Assembly: GCA_013140935.1 (NCBI GenBank)
Contig: JABFSD010000647.1
Span: 1-10,040, forward strand
Direction: 5' to 3'
DNA: 10,040 bases
From: Acidobacteriota bacterium
Lineage (GTDB): Bacteria; Acidobacteriota; Blastocatellia; RBC074
This document shows, piece by piece, positions 1 to 6,455 of this stretch. The notes beneath the pieces were generated by a model. That model worked only from the letters and a program-made list of their open reading frames with translations. It searched no databases and had not been told where the DNA came from. How positions within the stretch are numbered: position 1 is the first letter of the stretch; every line of letters starts with the position of its first letter. Position numbers and translations under genes: made by a program.

Positions 1-373
1 CTATCGCACGACTGGCACCGTTGGAATAACTGATGCGGTCAAACGACAGCACGAGTGAAGTGCGGCCTTTAAATTTGCCGGATTGATTCACTTTAGCGAC
101 GTGGCCTTCGATGGTCGCGTCAGCGTGCGCCGATGGATCAAGCACTTTCGCCGTGAACTTGTCGCCGTCCGCCGCGTTTTTCGTGTCAATCTCGTTTTGC
201 AAGCGAATCTTCATTTCCGTGCCGACGACCAGTCGTGGCGCAACGGGTTCATTGGAGGCAGTTTTGCTCGCCGTCGTACGTTTAATAGGGCGGCGTTTGG
301 TTTGGGCGTTGGTCGTGAGCGTAAAAGCGCACAGCAAACTGAGCGCGAAGGTAAGTGATAGAAATTTCTTCAT
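1..373 (-). CDS. Secreted protein of unknown function, 3' end cut off by the window
   Basis: The gene starts with ATG at 373-371 and reads left off the window, so only its first 124 codons are visible. An AAGGAG Shine-Dalgarno sequence at 386-381 decides the start. Residues 1-23 form a clear Sec signal peptide (MKK, then a hydrophobic stretch ending TTNA), with likely cleavage before Q24. A short basic linker rich in K, R and T follows. Then comes a segment beginning around residue 48 (LVVGTEMKIRLQNEID...NAADGDKFTAKV...), with a later segment of the pattern IEGHVAKVNQSGKFKGRTSLVLSFDRI. This beta-rich pattern, with an 'adjustable' charged first strand and a 'set-by-hand' second half, resembles small secreted proteins common in acidobacteria, some with a distant likeness to the TrbI/VirB10 beta-barrel region. 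I cannot name a function. It is divergent from cax, sharing a 183-base intergenic region (374-556). Confidence 0.85.
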   Translation of the reverse strand, partial: MKKFLSLTFALSLLCAFTLTTNAQTKRRPIKRTTASKTASNEPVAPRLVVGTEMKIRLQNEIDTKNAADGDKFTAKVLDPSAHADATIEGHVAKVNQSGKFKGRTSLVLSFDRISYSNGASRAI

Positions 374-480
374 CGTGTTCTCCTTCTGGAAAAGTAAATG
401 GGTCGTAAGATGGGGAAAACGTGCGCGTCGGGGGAAGCGCGAGAGTAACAAAACCGCTTCGGCTTGAACAACTCCGGCAA

Positions 481-508
481 TTGCTTTGCGCGAACGGCTC
501 TTTATAAT
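481..508 (+). promoter_or_regulatory. Probable sigma-70-type promoter of cax
   Basis: A perfect TATAAT -10 box lies at 503-508, and a weaker -35 box TTGCTT lies at 481-486, with a 16-base spacer. Transcription would start near 515, giving a leader of about 40 bases before the Shine-Dalgarno-supported start of cax. No competing promoter of this quality is visible nearer to the gene. Confidence 0.55.
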
Positions 509-556
509 CGCCGCCGTCCGTAAGCGCATTCCCGCATCATCACGCAAGGAGCAAAC

Positions 557-1702
557 ATTCTGTTAAAAGACTTATTCACGCCGCAAAACCTGTTGAATTT
601 GCTGTTGGTTTTTGTCCCCATCGCCGCTGTGCTCGAATTCACGCACGGTAATCCGATCATGATTTTTACGGCTTCGGCGCTGGCGATTATTCCGCTCGCC
701 GGGTGGATGGGACGCGCGACGGAACATCTGGCCGAGAAGCTGGGCGAGGGCGTCGGCGGTTTGTTGAACGCTACGTTTGGCAACGCGGCGGAATTGATTA
801 TCGCGCTGATGGCTTTGCGCAAAGGCCTGTTCGAGGTCGTTAAGGCTTCGATCACGGGTTCGATTATCGGTAACATTTTGCTGGTGCTAGGCTTGAGCAT
901 TCTAGCGGGAGGCGTGAAATTCCCGCGTCAGAAATTCAACGCGACGGCGGCGGCGTTGGGTTCGACGATGCTGGCGCTGTCGGCGATTGCACTGTTGCTG
1001 CCCGCGATCTTTCACTTGATCGTGCGCAACTATCCGGTCGAGCGCGAACAAAACCTGAGCTTCGAAATCGCCATCGTACTCATCATCGTTTACGTGTTGA
1101 GTTTGGTGTTTTCGCTCAAGACGCACGCGCATCTTTACGTCGGCAACATGGAAAAGGAAGAGGAAGAAGCCATCGGCACGCACGGCTGGAGCCAGACGCG
1201 CTCGGTTGTGACGCTGTTGATCGCTACGGTGCTGGTCGCGGTGATGAGCGAATTTCTCGTCGGCGCGGTCGAAGCGGCTTCGCATCAATTGGGACTGACC
1301 GAAATTTTCGTCGGCGTAATCCTCGTCGCCATCATCGGCAACGCGGCAGAACACTCGACCGCCGTCTTGATGGCACTCAAAAACAAAATGGATTTAGCCA
1401 TCAACATCGCCATCGGTTCGAGCATGCAAGTCGCCTTGTTCGTAGCGCCCGCGCTGGTCTTTGCGAGTTACGCGTTCGGCAAGCCGATGGATTTGCACTT
1501 CACGATTCTCGAAGTCGTCGCCGTCGTCGCGGCAGTCGCCGTGATGACGCTGATCGTGCAAGACGGCGAATCGAACTGGATGGAAGGCGTATTATTGCTG
1601 GCGGTTTATATCATTCTCGGGTTGACGTTTTACTTTTTGCCGGAAACGACGGCTGTGCCTGCGGGCGTTGCGCCTGCCGCAGGAGCCGTCGCGCCGCACT
1701 AA
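557..1702 (+). CDS. cax: Ca2+/H+ antiporter (CaCA superfamily, Cax type) with a non-canonical start codon
   Basis: An inner-membrane exchanger that extrudes Ca2+ (or a similar cation) in exchange for protons. The hydrophobic protein carries the two alpha-repeats that define the CaCA superfamily, each with its GNxxE core: [13 protein letters not shown] near residue 75 and [14 protein letters not shown] near residue 261, counting from 557. Between the repeat halves lies a short acidic loop (MEKEEEEA, near residue 198), the usual Cax acidic motif. The length, 381 residues, is normal for the family. The start is the odd point. AAGGAG at 546-551 fits a start at ATT (557) or CTG (560), both giving an N-terminus [20 protein letters not shown]. 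The reading frame, open from 524 after TAA at 521-523, contains no ATG, GTG or TTG before TTG at 593, which lies 41 bases beyond the Shine-Dalgarno sequence. I chose 557; 560 or 593 are possible. The gene appears to be monocistronic, ending just before a large palindrome. Confidence 0.9.
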   Translation: MLLKDLFTPQNLLNLLLVFVPIAAVLEFTHGNPIMIFTASALAIIPLAGWMGRATEHLAEKLGEGVGGLLNATFGNAAELIIALMALRKGLFEVVKASITGSIIGNILLVLGLSILAGGVKFPRQKFNATAAALGSTMLALSAIALLLPAIFHLIVRNYPVEREQNLSFEIAIVLIIVYVLSLVFSLKTHAHLYVGNMEKEEEEAIGTHGWSQTRSVVTLLIATVLVAVMSEFLVGAVEAASHQLGLTEIFVGVILVAIIGNAAEHSTAVLMALKNKMDLAINIAIGSSMQVALFVAPALVFASYAFGKPMDLHFTILEVVAVVAAVAVMTLIVQDGESNWMEGVLLLAVYIILGLTFYFLPETTAVPAGVAPAAGAVAPH

Positions 1703-1715
1703 AACGGTTTTGCAC

Positions 1716-1849
1716 GCTGTAACGCGGATTACAGCGGGTTTCGTTTGAATGAAGAGAGTGCGGTGTAGGGCGGGTTAGTAACCCACCCTACACCGCACGA
1801 ATGTTCTCTTCACACAAATGAAATCCGCTGTAGTAATCCGCGTTACAGC
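1716..1849. repeat. Long imperfect palindrome, MITE-like or REP-like element
   Basis: The sequence from GCTGTAACGCGGATTACAGC at 1716 is mirrored by an inverted copy ending at 1849. The two arms remain similar all the way to the centre, including AATGAAGAGA on the left and its counterpart TCTCTTCA on the right. The central part is almost perfect: 1758-1777 pairs with 1779-1798 around one unpaired base, with one mismatch. Outside the arms TTTTGC (1708-1713) and GCAAAA (1855-1860) extend the symmetry. Each end is itself a small palindrome built from GCTGTA and TACAGC. There is no ORF inside and no evident target-site duplication. The form fits a non-autonomous palindromic mobile element or intergenic repeat; it could also end cax transcripts. 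Confidence 0.75.
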
Positions 1850-1861
1850 ATACGGCAAAAC

Positions 1862-1903
1862 AAACGCGGCAGCGATGCGTTCAATTGCATCGCTGCCGCG
1901 TTT
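1862..1903 (-). terminator. Strong hairpin terminator of the minus-strand three-gene cluster
   Basis: Bases 1862-1878 (AAACGCGGCAGCGATGC) pair perfectly with 1887-1903 around an 8-base loop, giving a 17-bp GC-rich stem. On the minus strand the stem is followed by GTTTTG, a T-rich run. It lies 24 bases beyond the stop codon of the actin-like gene. A role as a terminator for transcripts coming from the right is therefore likely. It may also act on readthrough from cax on the plus strand, where the tail TTTCAATTT is less regular. Confidence 0.7.
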
Positions 1904-1927
1904 CAATTTGAGCGGTTGAAGCTCGTG

Positions 1928-2959
1928 CTAGCGGATTTCAGAAATCGCCGCGATGTAACAACCGCGCGCCGTCGCCGTGAGCGGATCGCCCGCGAGACGG
2001 ACTTCTGAAACGGGTACGGGAAAGCCGTCGCGTTTGATGGCGGCTTCGAATTTTTGCAGGAAGCCGCGCGGTTTGGCGGTGCCGCCCGACAACACGATGG
2101 GCATTGGGCGTTCGAGTTTCGGCAATTGCTTGGTCGCCTCGAATTCTTCGCGCAGCTTTTCGACGAGCAGGTTGATGACTTCGTCGTAATAGATGTGCAG
2201 CGCGCTGGCGATCTTGTCTTTGGGCTGACGCGAGAGGTCGAGCGACTCTTCTTTGGCGAGACGCACGCGCGTGATGGATTCATCGGTCACCTGCGACACG
2301 CTGTAATCAATGTAATCGCCGCCTTTCGGAATGCTGAACGAGAGCATCGGTACGGATAAGAACGAAACGCTGACGTTGCACATGCCGCCGCCGCAACTGA
2401 TGCCGATGCCGGTGAAATTCTCTGATTGCAATTCGGCAAAGACGACTGCGAGGCCTTCGTTGATCGCTTTGGCTTCATAGCCGAGCGATTGCAGAAAGTT
2501 TTTCAAGATGGATTCGTGATAGACGAGATTGCTGTCAGCGCCTTCGCCGCGTCCGGGAACGCTGAAGCAAAGCAATTCGTTTTTCTTGGCGCGCGGCACC
2601 ATGGATTCGATGATAGCTTGAATGATCTGCTGCCCCATCGCTTCCTGCGCGTTCAGCACGCCGTATTGCATCGGGCGGCGCGGCACGGCGTTGAAGAAAC
2701 TGGCAAAGCGTTCTGAGTCGTTGCCGAACACGAACATCTCTTTGCCGTTGCGCTGATAAACCATCTTGTTTTGTTGCAGGATGGCTTCGGTCATTTTTGA
2801 ATAAGGCACGCTGACGAAAGCGTTGAGTTGGGTTTGGGCCTTGTGACCGTTGGGGCCACCGGCCAGCACGATGCGGCTCGTACCGATGTCCAAACCGAGT
2901 GCGGCTTCGCCTGACCCGTCCGCCGCTGCGGGTGTCGTGGAATTCTTCTCTTCTGACAT
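1928..2959 (-). CDS. Actin-fold (MreB/FtsA/ParM-like) ATPase-family protein
   Basis: A 343-residue cytoplasmic protein with the layout of the actin/Hsp70/sugar-kinase fold. The phosphate-1 loop is GLDIGTSR at 22-29. An EGLAVVFAE segment at 168-176 matches the connect-1 position. A phosphate-2-like loop GIGISCGGGM starts at 184, and the adenosine motif VLSGGTAKPRG starts at 289. In phosphate-2 the usual Asp (vxDxGGGT) reads Ser, and the second Asp (TTD) reads Asn, so nucleotide hydrolysis may be altered. No membrane span or amphipathic tail is obvious; the N-terminus (2-20) is a disordered polar leader. I start at ATG 2959-2957 because GGAGG (2968-2964) sits four bases upstream; an in-frame ATG at 3004 lacks a good ribosome-binding site and would only add a Ser-rich tail. 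It lies 215 bases downstream of the amidase gene and is last in its cluster. A role in cell shape, division or scaffolding is inferred from fold and neighbours. It is not canonical MreB. Confidence 0.8.
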   Translation of the reverse strand: MSEEKNSTTPAAADGSGEAALGLDIGTSRIVLAGGPNGHKAQTQLNAFVSVPYSKMTEAILQQNKMVYQRNGKEMFVFGNDSERFASFFNAVPRRPMQYGVLNAQEAMGQQIIQAIIESMVPRAKKNELLCFSVPGRGEGADSNLVYHESILKNFLQSLGYEAKAINEGLAVVFAELQSENFTGIGISCGGGMCNVSVSFLSVPMLSFSIPKGGDYIDYSVSQVTDESITRVRLAKEESLDLSRQPKDKIASALHIYYDEVINLLVEKLREEFEATKQLPKLERPMPIVLSGGTAKPRGFLQKFEAAIKRDGFPVPVSEVRLAGDPLTATARGCYIAAISEIR

Positions 2960-3016
2960 TGTTCCTCCGTGAGTGTCTTCTGACGATGATGATGATTTGG
3001 GCATAAGAGAACCAGC

Positions 3017-3045
3017 CTTGTAATGGCTTTGCCGTGAAATTGCAA
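3017..3045 (-). promoter_or_regulatory. Candidate internal promoter for the actin-like gene
   Basis: On the minus strand TTGCAA (3045-3040) and TACAAG (3022-3017) are separated by 17 bases, a moderate match to sigma-70 boxes (four of six at each). It would start transcripts about 50 bases before the gene. The 215-base gap to the amidase gene leaves room for a separate promoter. The match is weak enough to arise by chance. Confidence 0.25.
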
Positions 3046-3174
3046 CTCAGACAAACCACGTCTGACACTGCGTTTTCACAGCGGTGAATTGATCTTAAAC
3101 TGCTTGTTAAAGGTGCGAAAAGACGCTCGTCGTCGCACGACCAGAGCGTATGAGGAAGGTGAACAGAAATAACT

Positions 3175-4632
3175 TTAATGCAGCGTCACAGGTTGCCCCT
3201 GCATCGCTTTCTGCCGCGCGTATTGCTCTTTATAACGTTCGCGCAATTTGAGTCGCAATGCGTCAACGCTGATGTGCGCACGTTCCGCACGTTGTTTGAA
3301 TTCGGCGTCGGCGGCCAATGCGCCGGGCCAAAGTTCATTGCCGATTTTGGCGAGTACCGTTTCATCCCAAGTGAAACCGTAATCGGTGATGTATGCCGGT
3401 TTGATCTGATATTTGTCCGATAAACCCATTGCTTCGAAGGGGAAGTTTTTCGCCCAGTCGTAATGCGCCGCAATTGTGCCCGTCGTGGGGTCAACTGAAA
3501 TTAAGCCGTGTGTCGTGCAATTGGCGTCAGCGAATTTGTATTTCGACCGCAGAATATCCGTCAGTTGTTTGCCCGCGAAGACTTGCGCTTGCGTCATCAT
3601 CTTTACCGTTTCACCCGCCGTAACGGTGGCCTCGAAACTGATGCCGATGAAACTATCGTTCAGCCCTACGTAAATATATTTATCGTCCGCCCAGATGGAA
3701 TGCCCGGCGTGATTGCCCGCTTGATTGTCGGGCAGCATGCGATGAATGCGTCCGAAACGATCAATCACGTAATGGTAGCTGCGCTGGCGCCGCACGAAAC
3801 TCAGGATGTTCGTGGATTGCTGTTGAATCGAACCGTTGTTATCCGCCGTGAATTCGCCCAATTCGTTTTCCGTCGTGTGATAAACGATGCCGATGGGTTC
3901 GTGACGAATCTGGTTGCCGCCCGATTCAGAGTTGCGCGGAATCAAATAATAAGAGCGCGGGCGATTGGTCGTTTCGTAAGTTCTCAGTATGCGTCCGCCG
4001 TTGCTGTATTCCTCGCTTTCCGCCGAACTGGAAATGAGCCAGACATTTTCTGGATAGCGATTCAACAAACCTGAAGTTGAAGTCGGCGAGTTTGGCGCAG
4101 GTGGTTCGCCGCTTTTTTCGCCGGTTGGTTGCGTGGCTGTGGTTTCAGGCTTGTTAGCGAAAAAGGCGCTAACTTTATTGCCCGACCACATCACCAGCGA
4201 ATACACGCCAAACAGCAAGACGCCTGCTGCAACTAGCCCCGCTGTCAAAAAGACGTGGCGAAAGCGTTGGCAAAAAAATACGACGCGCGCTTTGAGCGGA
4301 ATGTCTACGTCTTCGAGCCGCGCGCGTTGATGAGTGGGCACGTGAACCGATTGCGCGCGCAACTCTTCGAGAATGGAACTGTAAAGCCGCGCTTCCATAA
4401 TCCATTCGTAAATCGGCGTGTTTTCGAGAAATTTGTAGCGTTTCAGCGATTGGCGCAATTCCTGTTGGCGCAGGTTTTGTTTGGCGAGGGTGTTATTCAA
4501 AAAGCGCAGCCGTGCGCCGGGGTTGTCAAAGAGACGGGCATAACGTTCGACGACTTGCGAATACACCTGCGATGCATCAGTCGGCTTGCGCCGATCAGGC
4601 AGAGGCGTCACTTGTGTCTGCTGTACTGCCAC
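3175..4632 (-). CDS. Membrane-anchored N-acetylmuramoyl-L-alanine amidase-like protein (Amidase_2/PGRP type)
   Basis: A 485-residue protein in three parts. Residues 1-126 are a charged, helical cytoplasmic region (many K/R just before the membrane, KARVVFFCQRFRH). Residues 127-149 are one transmembrane helix. A P/T/S-rich linker (160-190) leads to a periplasmic catalytic domain from about 195 to 420. That domain looks like the Amidase_2 fold, which cuts the bond between MurNAc and the stem peptide: GIVYHTTE (H252, first zinc-ligand position), YHYVIDRFGRIHRM (285-299), NHAGHSIW (307-314), NCTTHG (371-376) and AHYDWAKNFPFEA (389-401, with H390 at the second-ligand position). The third zinc ligand is not obvious; C372, H375 or E400 are candidates. 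The end is a charged helix (440-475). Translation starts at GTG 4632-4630, with GGAGAAGGAG just upstream. The gene follows the SPOR gene by 95 bases on the same strand. Amidase assignment is from motifs; activity is not proven. Confidence 0.8.
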   Translation of the reverse strand: MAVQQTQVTPLPDRRKPTDASQVYSQVVERYARLFDNPGARLRFLNNTLAKQNLRQQELRQSLKRYKFLENTPIYEWIMEARLYSSILEELRAQSVHVPTHQRARLEDVDIPLKARVVFFCQRFRHVFLTAGLVAAGVLLFGVYSLVMWSGNKVSAFFANKPETTATQPTGEKSGEPPAPNSPTSTSGLLNRYPENVWLISSSAESEEYSNGGRILRTYETTNRPRSYYLIPRNSESGGNQIRHEPIGIVYHTTENELGEFTADNNGSIQQQSTNILSFVRRQRSYHYVIDRFGRIHRMLPDNQAGNHAGHSIWADDKYIYVGLNDSFIGISFEATVTAGETVKMMTQAQVFAGKQLTDILRSKYKFADANCTTHGLISVDPTTGTIAAHYDWAKNFPFEAMGLSDKYQIKPAYITDYGFTWDETVLAKIGNELWPGALAADAEFKQRAERAHISVDALRLKLRERYKEQYARQKAMQGQPVTLH

Positions 4633-4653
4633 GTCTCCTTCTCCGTAACGTAA

Positions 4654-4685
4654 TGAAGCGGGCTATTTATCGAAAGCCCGCTTCA
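4654..4685 (-). other. Perfect 11-bp stem-loop between the SPOR and amidase genes
   Basis: TGAAGCGGGCT (4654-4664) pairs with AGCCCGCTTCA (4675-4685) around a 10-base loop. On the minus strand no T-run follows the stem, so a classical terminator is doubtful. It lies 42 bases after the SPOR stop codon and 21 bases before the amidase start. It could attenuate transcription, stabilise the upstream message or be an intergenic repeat. Confidence 0.5.
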
Positions 4686-4727
4686 CAGAATGTCCATCCT
4701 GACCAATGTACCTGCTGCCTGCGGTGA

Positions 4728-6095
4728 TTAGTTGGTGGGCGTAACGAGAAACTCCGACAACGCGCCTTTGCCGCGCAATCCGTTGGCGTAACTCGACGCC
4801 GCTTCGCGCGAAGGGAAGCGACCGACCTGTACGCGATACCACTTGCCTTTACCGGGAATGTCGGCGCTGACGACGCGCGCGTCCACACCGGCAGCCTTGA
4901 GCGCACTCACGCGCTGGCTGGCTTGTGCCTGATCGCTATACGACCCGGCTTGAATCGTGATGTTGCCTTTGTTCGGCGTGGTCAAAACCGCAGGTGCAAC
5001 GGGCGGCGGTTTCGGCACCGTGGCAACCGCAGGCGGCGCAACGGTGCTGGTCGTTTTGGGCGGTAACACAGTCGCGGCGGCTTTGCCCGCTTTCGGATCC
5101 GAGTTGTTCGTGCTAGGCGGAATGATTACGGGTTTTACGCCATTGGGAGATTGGCCCGTTGGCCCTACCAGACCCGCGCCGCCCGTGGCTGAACCGTTAG
5201 CAGGAGTCGTTCCTCCGGTGTTCGTGGCGACCTCACCGGTTCCGCCGGGGTCTTCCACTGCCACGGTAGCAGGCGGTTTCGTCGTCGTTGTTTTCTTGCC
5301 GCCGAAAATCCACGAATAACCTAAAAATAATAAAAGGGCAGCGGCTCCGAGCATCAACGCACCTTTGAGCAAGCCGCTCTTTTTGCTGAACGCGGAACTC
5401 GGCGGAATGCCCGGATCGGTCGTGTCTTCGGGCAACACCGGCCATCCCATGAACTCAGCGTCTGATTGCTGCGCGCCGTAATTCGGTTGATCAAAATTTG
5501 GCGTGGCGTCATACGCATTACCCTGTTGATAAGCGTTCGCCTGATAAGCGTTCGGTTGCTGATAGGCGTTGGGCTGTTGATAGGGGGTGGGGTGTTGATA
5601 AGGAGTGGGTTGTTGATAAGGGTCAGCCGGACGCGCGTCTACCAGTGTTTCGTAACCGCCGCCAGGTGAGGGGTAACCGCCTCCAGGCGAAGTGAAGACA
5701 TCGTCAAAAGCCGGATTGGTTTCATTGTATTGGTAGCTTTGCAACTGATTGTTCGGACGCGGAATGTCGAGTACGTCGTCGAAATCGTCGTCAATGCGCG
5801 TGGCGTAAACATCGCCTTCCGGCAATTGCGGACGGCTGACGGGCGCGGGCGGATAAGCGCCCGGACGGATGGTCTGTTCATAACCGCTGCTGTAATTCGC
5901 GCCGAAATTGCCGCTGTTGGGATTGCCGAAATTCCCGGTGTTGCCGCTGGGCAAATTATTGCTGCCATATCCGCCGCCGCTGAAATTGTCGCCCATTGCT
6001 ACGTCAATGATAGTGGCACAGCGGGCGCATACGACACGACTGGCATTCGGGTCTGCTTGATTTTCAAATTGGCACTTTGAGCAAATGACTCTCAT
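4728..6095 (-). CDS. Zinc-ribbon, single-span membrane protein with C-terminal SPOR domain
   Basis: A 455-residue protein. Residues 1-32 form a zinc ribbon with two CxxC pairs (C5, C8, C23, C26), of the MJ0042/zinc-ribbon type. Residues 35-235 are low-complexity and probably disordered: Gly/Asn/Ser-rich, then a Gly/Pro block, then a run of tyrosine-containing YQQPNA-like repeats (about 160-195). A transmembrane helix lies at 243-264 (LLKGALMLGAAALLLFLGYS). A Thr/Pro/Gly linker (268-375) leads to a SPOR domain at about 377-453 (ITIQAGSYSDQAQASQRVSALKAAG... WYRVQVGRFPSREAA). SPOR domains studied in other bacteria bind denuded peptidoglycan at division sites. The topology is cytoplasmic N-terminus, periplasmic C-terminus. 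I start at ATG 6095-6093, since the ribbon begins there; an upstream ATG at 6161 would add 22 residues unlike any domain. The Shine-Dalgarno sequence is weak (AGAGAAA). First gene of the three-gene minus-strand cluster. Confidence 0.85.
   Translation of the reverse strand: MRVICSKCQFENQADPNASRVVCARCATIIDVAMGDNFSGGGYGSNNLPSGNTGNFGNPNSGNFGANYSSGYEQTIRPGAYPPAPVSRPQLPEGDVYATRIDDDFDDVLDIPRPNNQLQSYQYNETNPAFDDVFTSPGGGYPSPGGGYETLVDARPADPYQQPTPYQHPTPYQQPNAYQQPNAYQANAYQQGNAYDATPNFDQPNYGAQQSDAEFMGWPVLPEDTTDPGIPPSSAFSKKSGLLKGALMLGAAALLLFLGYSWIFGGKKTTTTKPPATVAVEDPGGTGEVATNTGGTTPANGSATGGAGLVGPTGQSPNGVKPVIIPPSTNNSDPKAGKAAATVLPPKTTSTVAPPAVATVPKPPPVAPAVLTTPNKGNITIQAGSYSDQAQASQRVSALKAAGVDARVVSADIPGKGKWYRVQVGRFPSREAASSYANGLRGKGALSEFLVTPTN
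5527..5625 (-). repeat. Tandem 18-bp repeat inside the SPOR-protein gene
   Basis: Degenerate units beginning TGATAAG or TGATAGG recur at 5542, 5560, 5578, 5596 and 5614, an 18-base period, with a shortened 15-base unit at 5527. They are in frame and encode six-residue YQQPNA / YQQPTP / YQHPTP units on the minus strand. Length changes by whole units would keep the reading frame. The region is in the cytoplasmic disordered part of the protein. Confidence 0.8.
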
Positions 6096-6222
6096 TTGAT
6101 TTCTCTTTTCTCTTCCAGTTTCTTTGAATACGTGGGTATCGAGGGTGACGAACAAGCCCAAACGCTTGCTCTTGATTCTGTTAGTGGGAAAACCAATCGT
6201 AGGGGCAATATTCTTGTTTTCT

Positions 6223-6246
6223 GCCTGTCAGCCTGTCAGCCTGTCT
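6223..6246. repeat. Three tandem copies of GCCTGTCA
   Basis: Two perfect copies (6223-6230, 6231-6238) and a third ending in T in place of A (6239-6246). It is a short slippage-type repeat in the leader of the SPOR gene cluster, and could also act as a protein-binding site. No function can be assigned. Confidence 0.7.
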
Positions 6247-6334
6247 GAATGATTTTCCGCTACGTCATCCTGATTGATTGCGTCGCAGGGCAGCGAAGCA
6301 CGGGGGATCAGGAGAAATTTGCCGTATCGGAAAC

Positions 6335-6430
6335 TTACACGGGCTGTCTGGAGGCTTCGTCGTATGTGATGAATTTCGGGGCGCGCTTTTTTTGCCACGC
6401 CGAAATCTCAATCCATTTACCGCGACTCAT
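6335..6430 (-). CDS. Possible 31-residue small or leader ORF
   Basis: ATG at 6430-6428 lies about 20 bases after the predicted transcription start of the promoter at 6456-6484 and reads to TAA at 6337-6335. The product MSRGKWIEISAWQKKRAPKF plus 11 more residues is basic in its first two thirds, with two Trp, and has no signal peptide or membrane span. There is no clear Shine-Dalgarno sequence, which weakens the case. Its frame would be a first ORF on the leader transcript of the SPOR gene cluster. It may be a small protein, a leader peptide or chance; I do not recognise it. Confidence 0.25.
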   Translation of the reverse strand: MSRGKWIEISAWQKKRAPKFITYDEASRQPV

Positions 6431-6455
6431 AAACAAGTGGCGCAAAAGCGCGGCG

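Larger units (their letters stand above)
6096..6449 (-). other. Long 5' leader of the SPOR gene cluster
   Basis: If the promoter at 6456-6484 is the operon promoter, its transcript would carry about 354 bases before the SPOR gene ATG. I see no strong hairpin or known riboswitch in it. It contains one possible 31-codon ORF (6335-6430) and a threefold 8-base repeat, GCCTGTCA on the plus strand, at 6223-6246. Longer plus-strand ORFs across this stretch have no family resemblance, so I regard it as non-coding apart from the short ORF. Confidence 0.4.

Noticed and set aside
902..1354. 150-codon minus-strand ORF
   Set aside because: It is antisense to the membrane-domain coding sequence of cax; its Arg/His/Gln/Asp-rich product is what the opposite strand of a hydrophobic gene gives.
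2054..2359. 101-codon plus-strand ORF
   Set aside because: Shadow of the actin-like gene on the opposite strand; the actin-fold motifs on the minus strand are clear.
2960..3004. Upstream ATG at 3004 as the start of the actin-like gene
   Set aside because: No Shine-Dalgarno sequence there, while GGAGG sits ideally before the ATG at 2959; the added residues are a low-complexity Ser tract.
3104..3150. Hairpin GTGCGA/TCGCAC after the amidase gene, considered as a terminator
   Set aside because: Only six paired bases with a long irregular interior and no good T-run; too weak to call, so the cluster may be read through here.
5527..5625. Regular repeats considered as a CRISPR array
   Set aside because: The 18-base units are contiguous, without unique spacers, and encode in-frame peptide repeats.
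6096..6161. Upstream ATG at 6161 as the start of the SPOR gene
   Set aside because: The extra 22 residues do not fit before a zinc ribbon, which usually begins the protein, and there is no better ribosome-binding site upstream.
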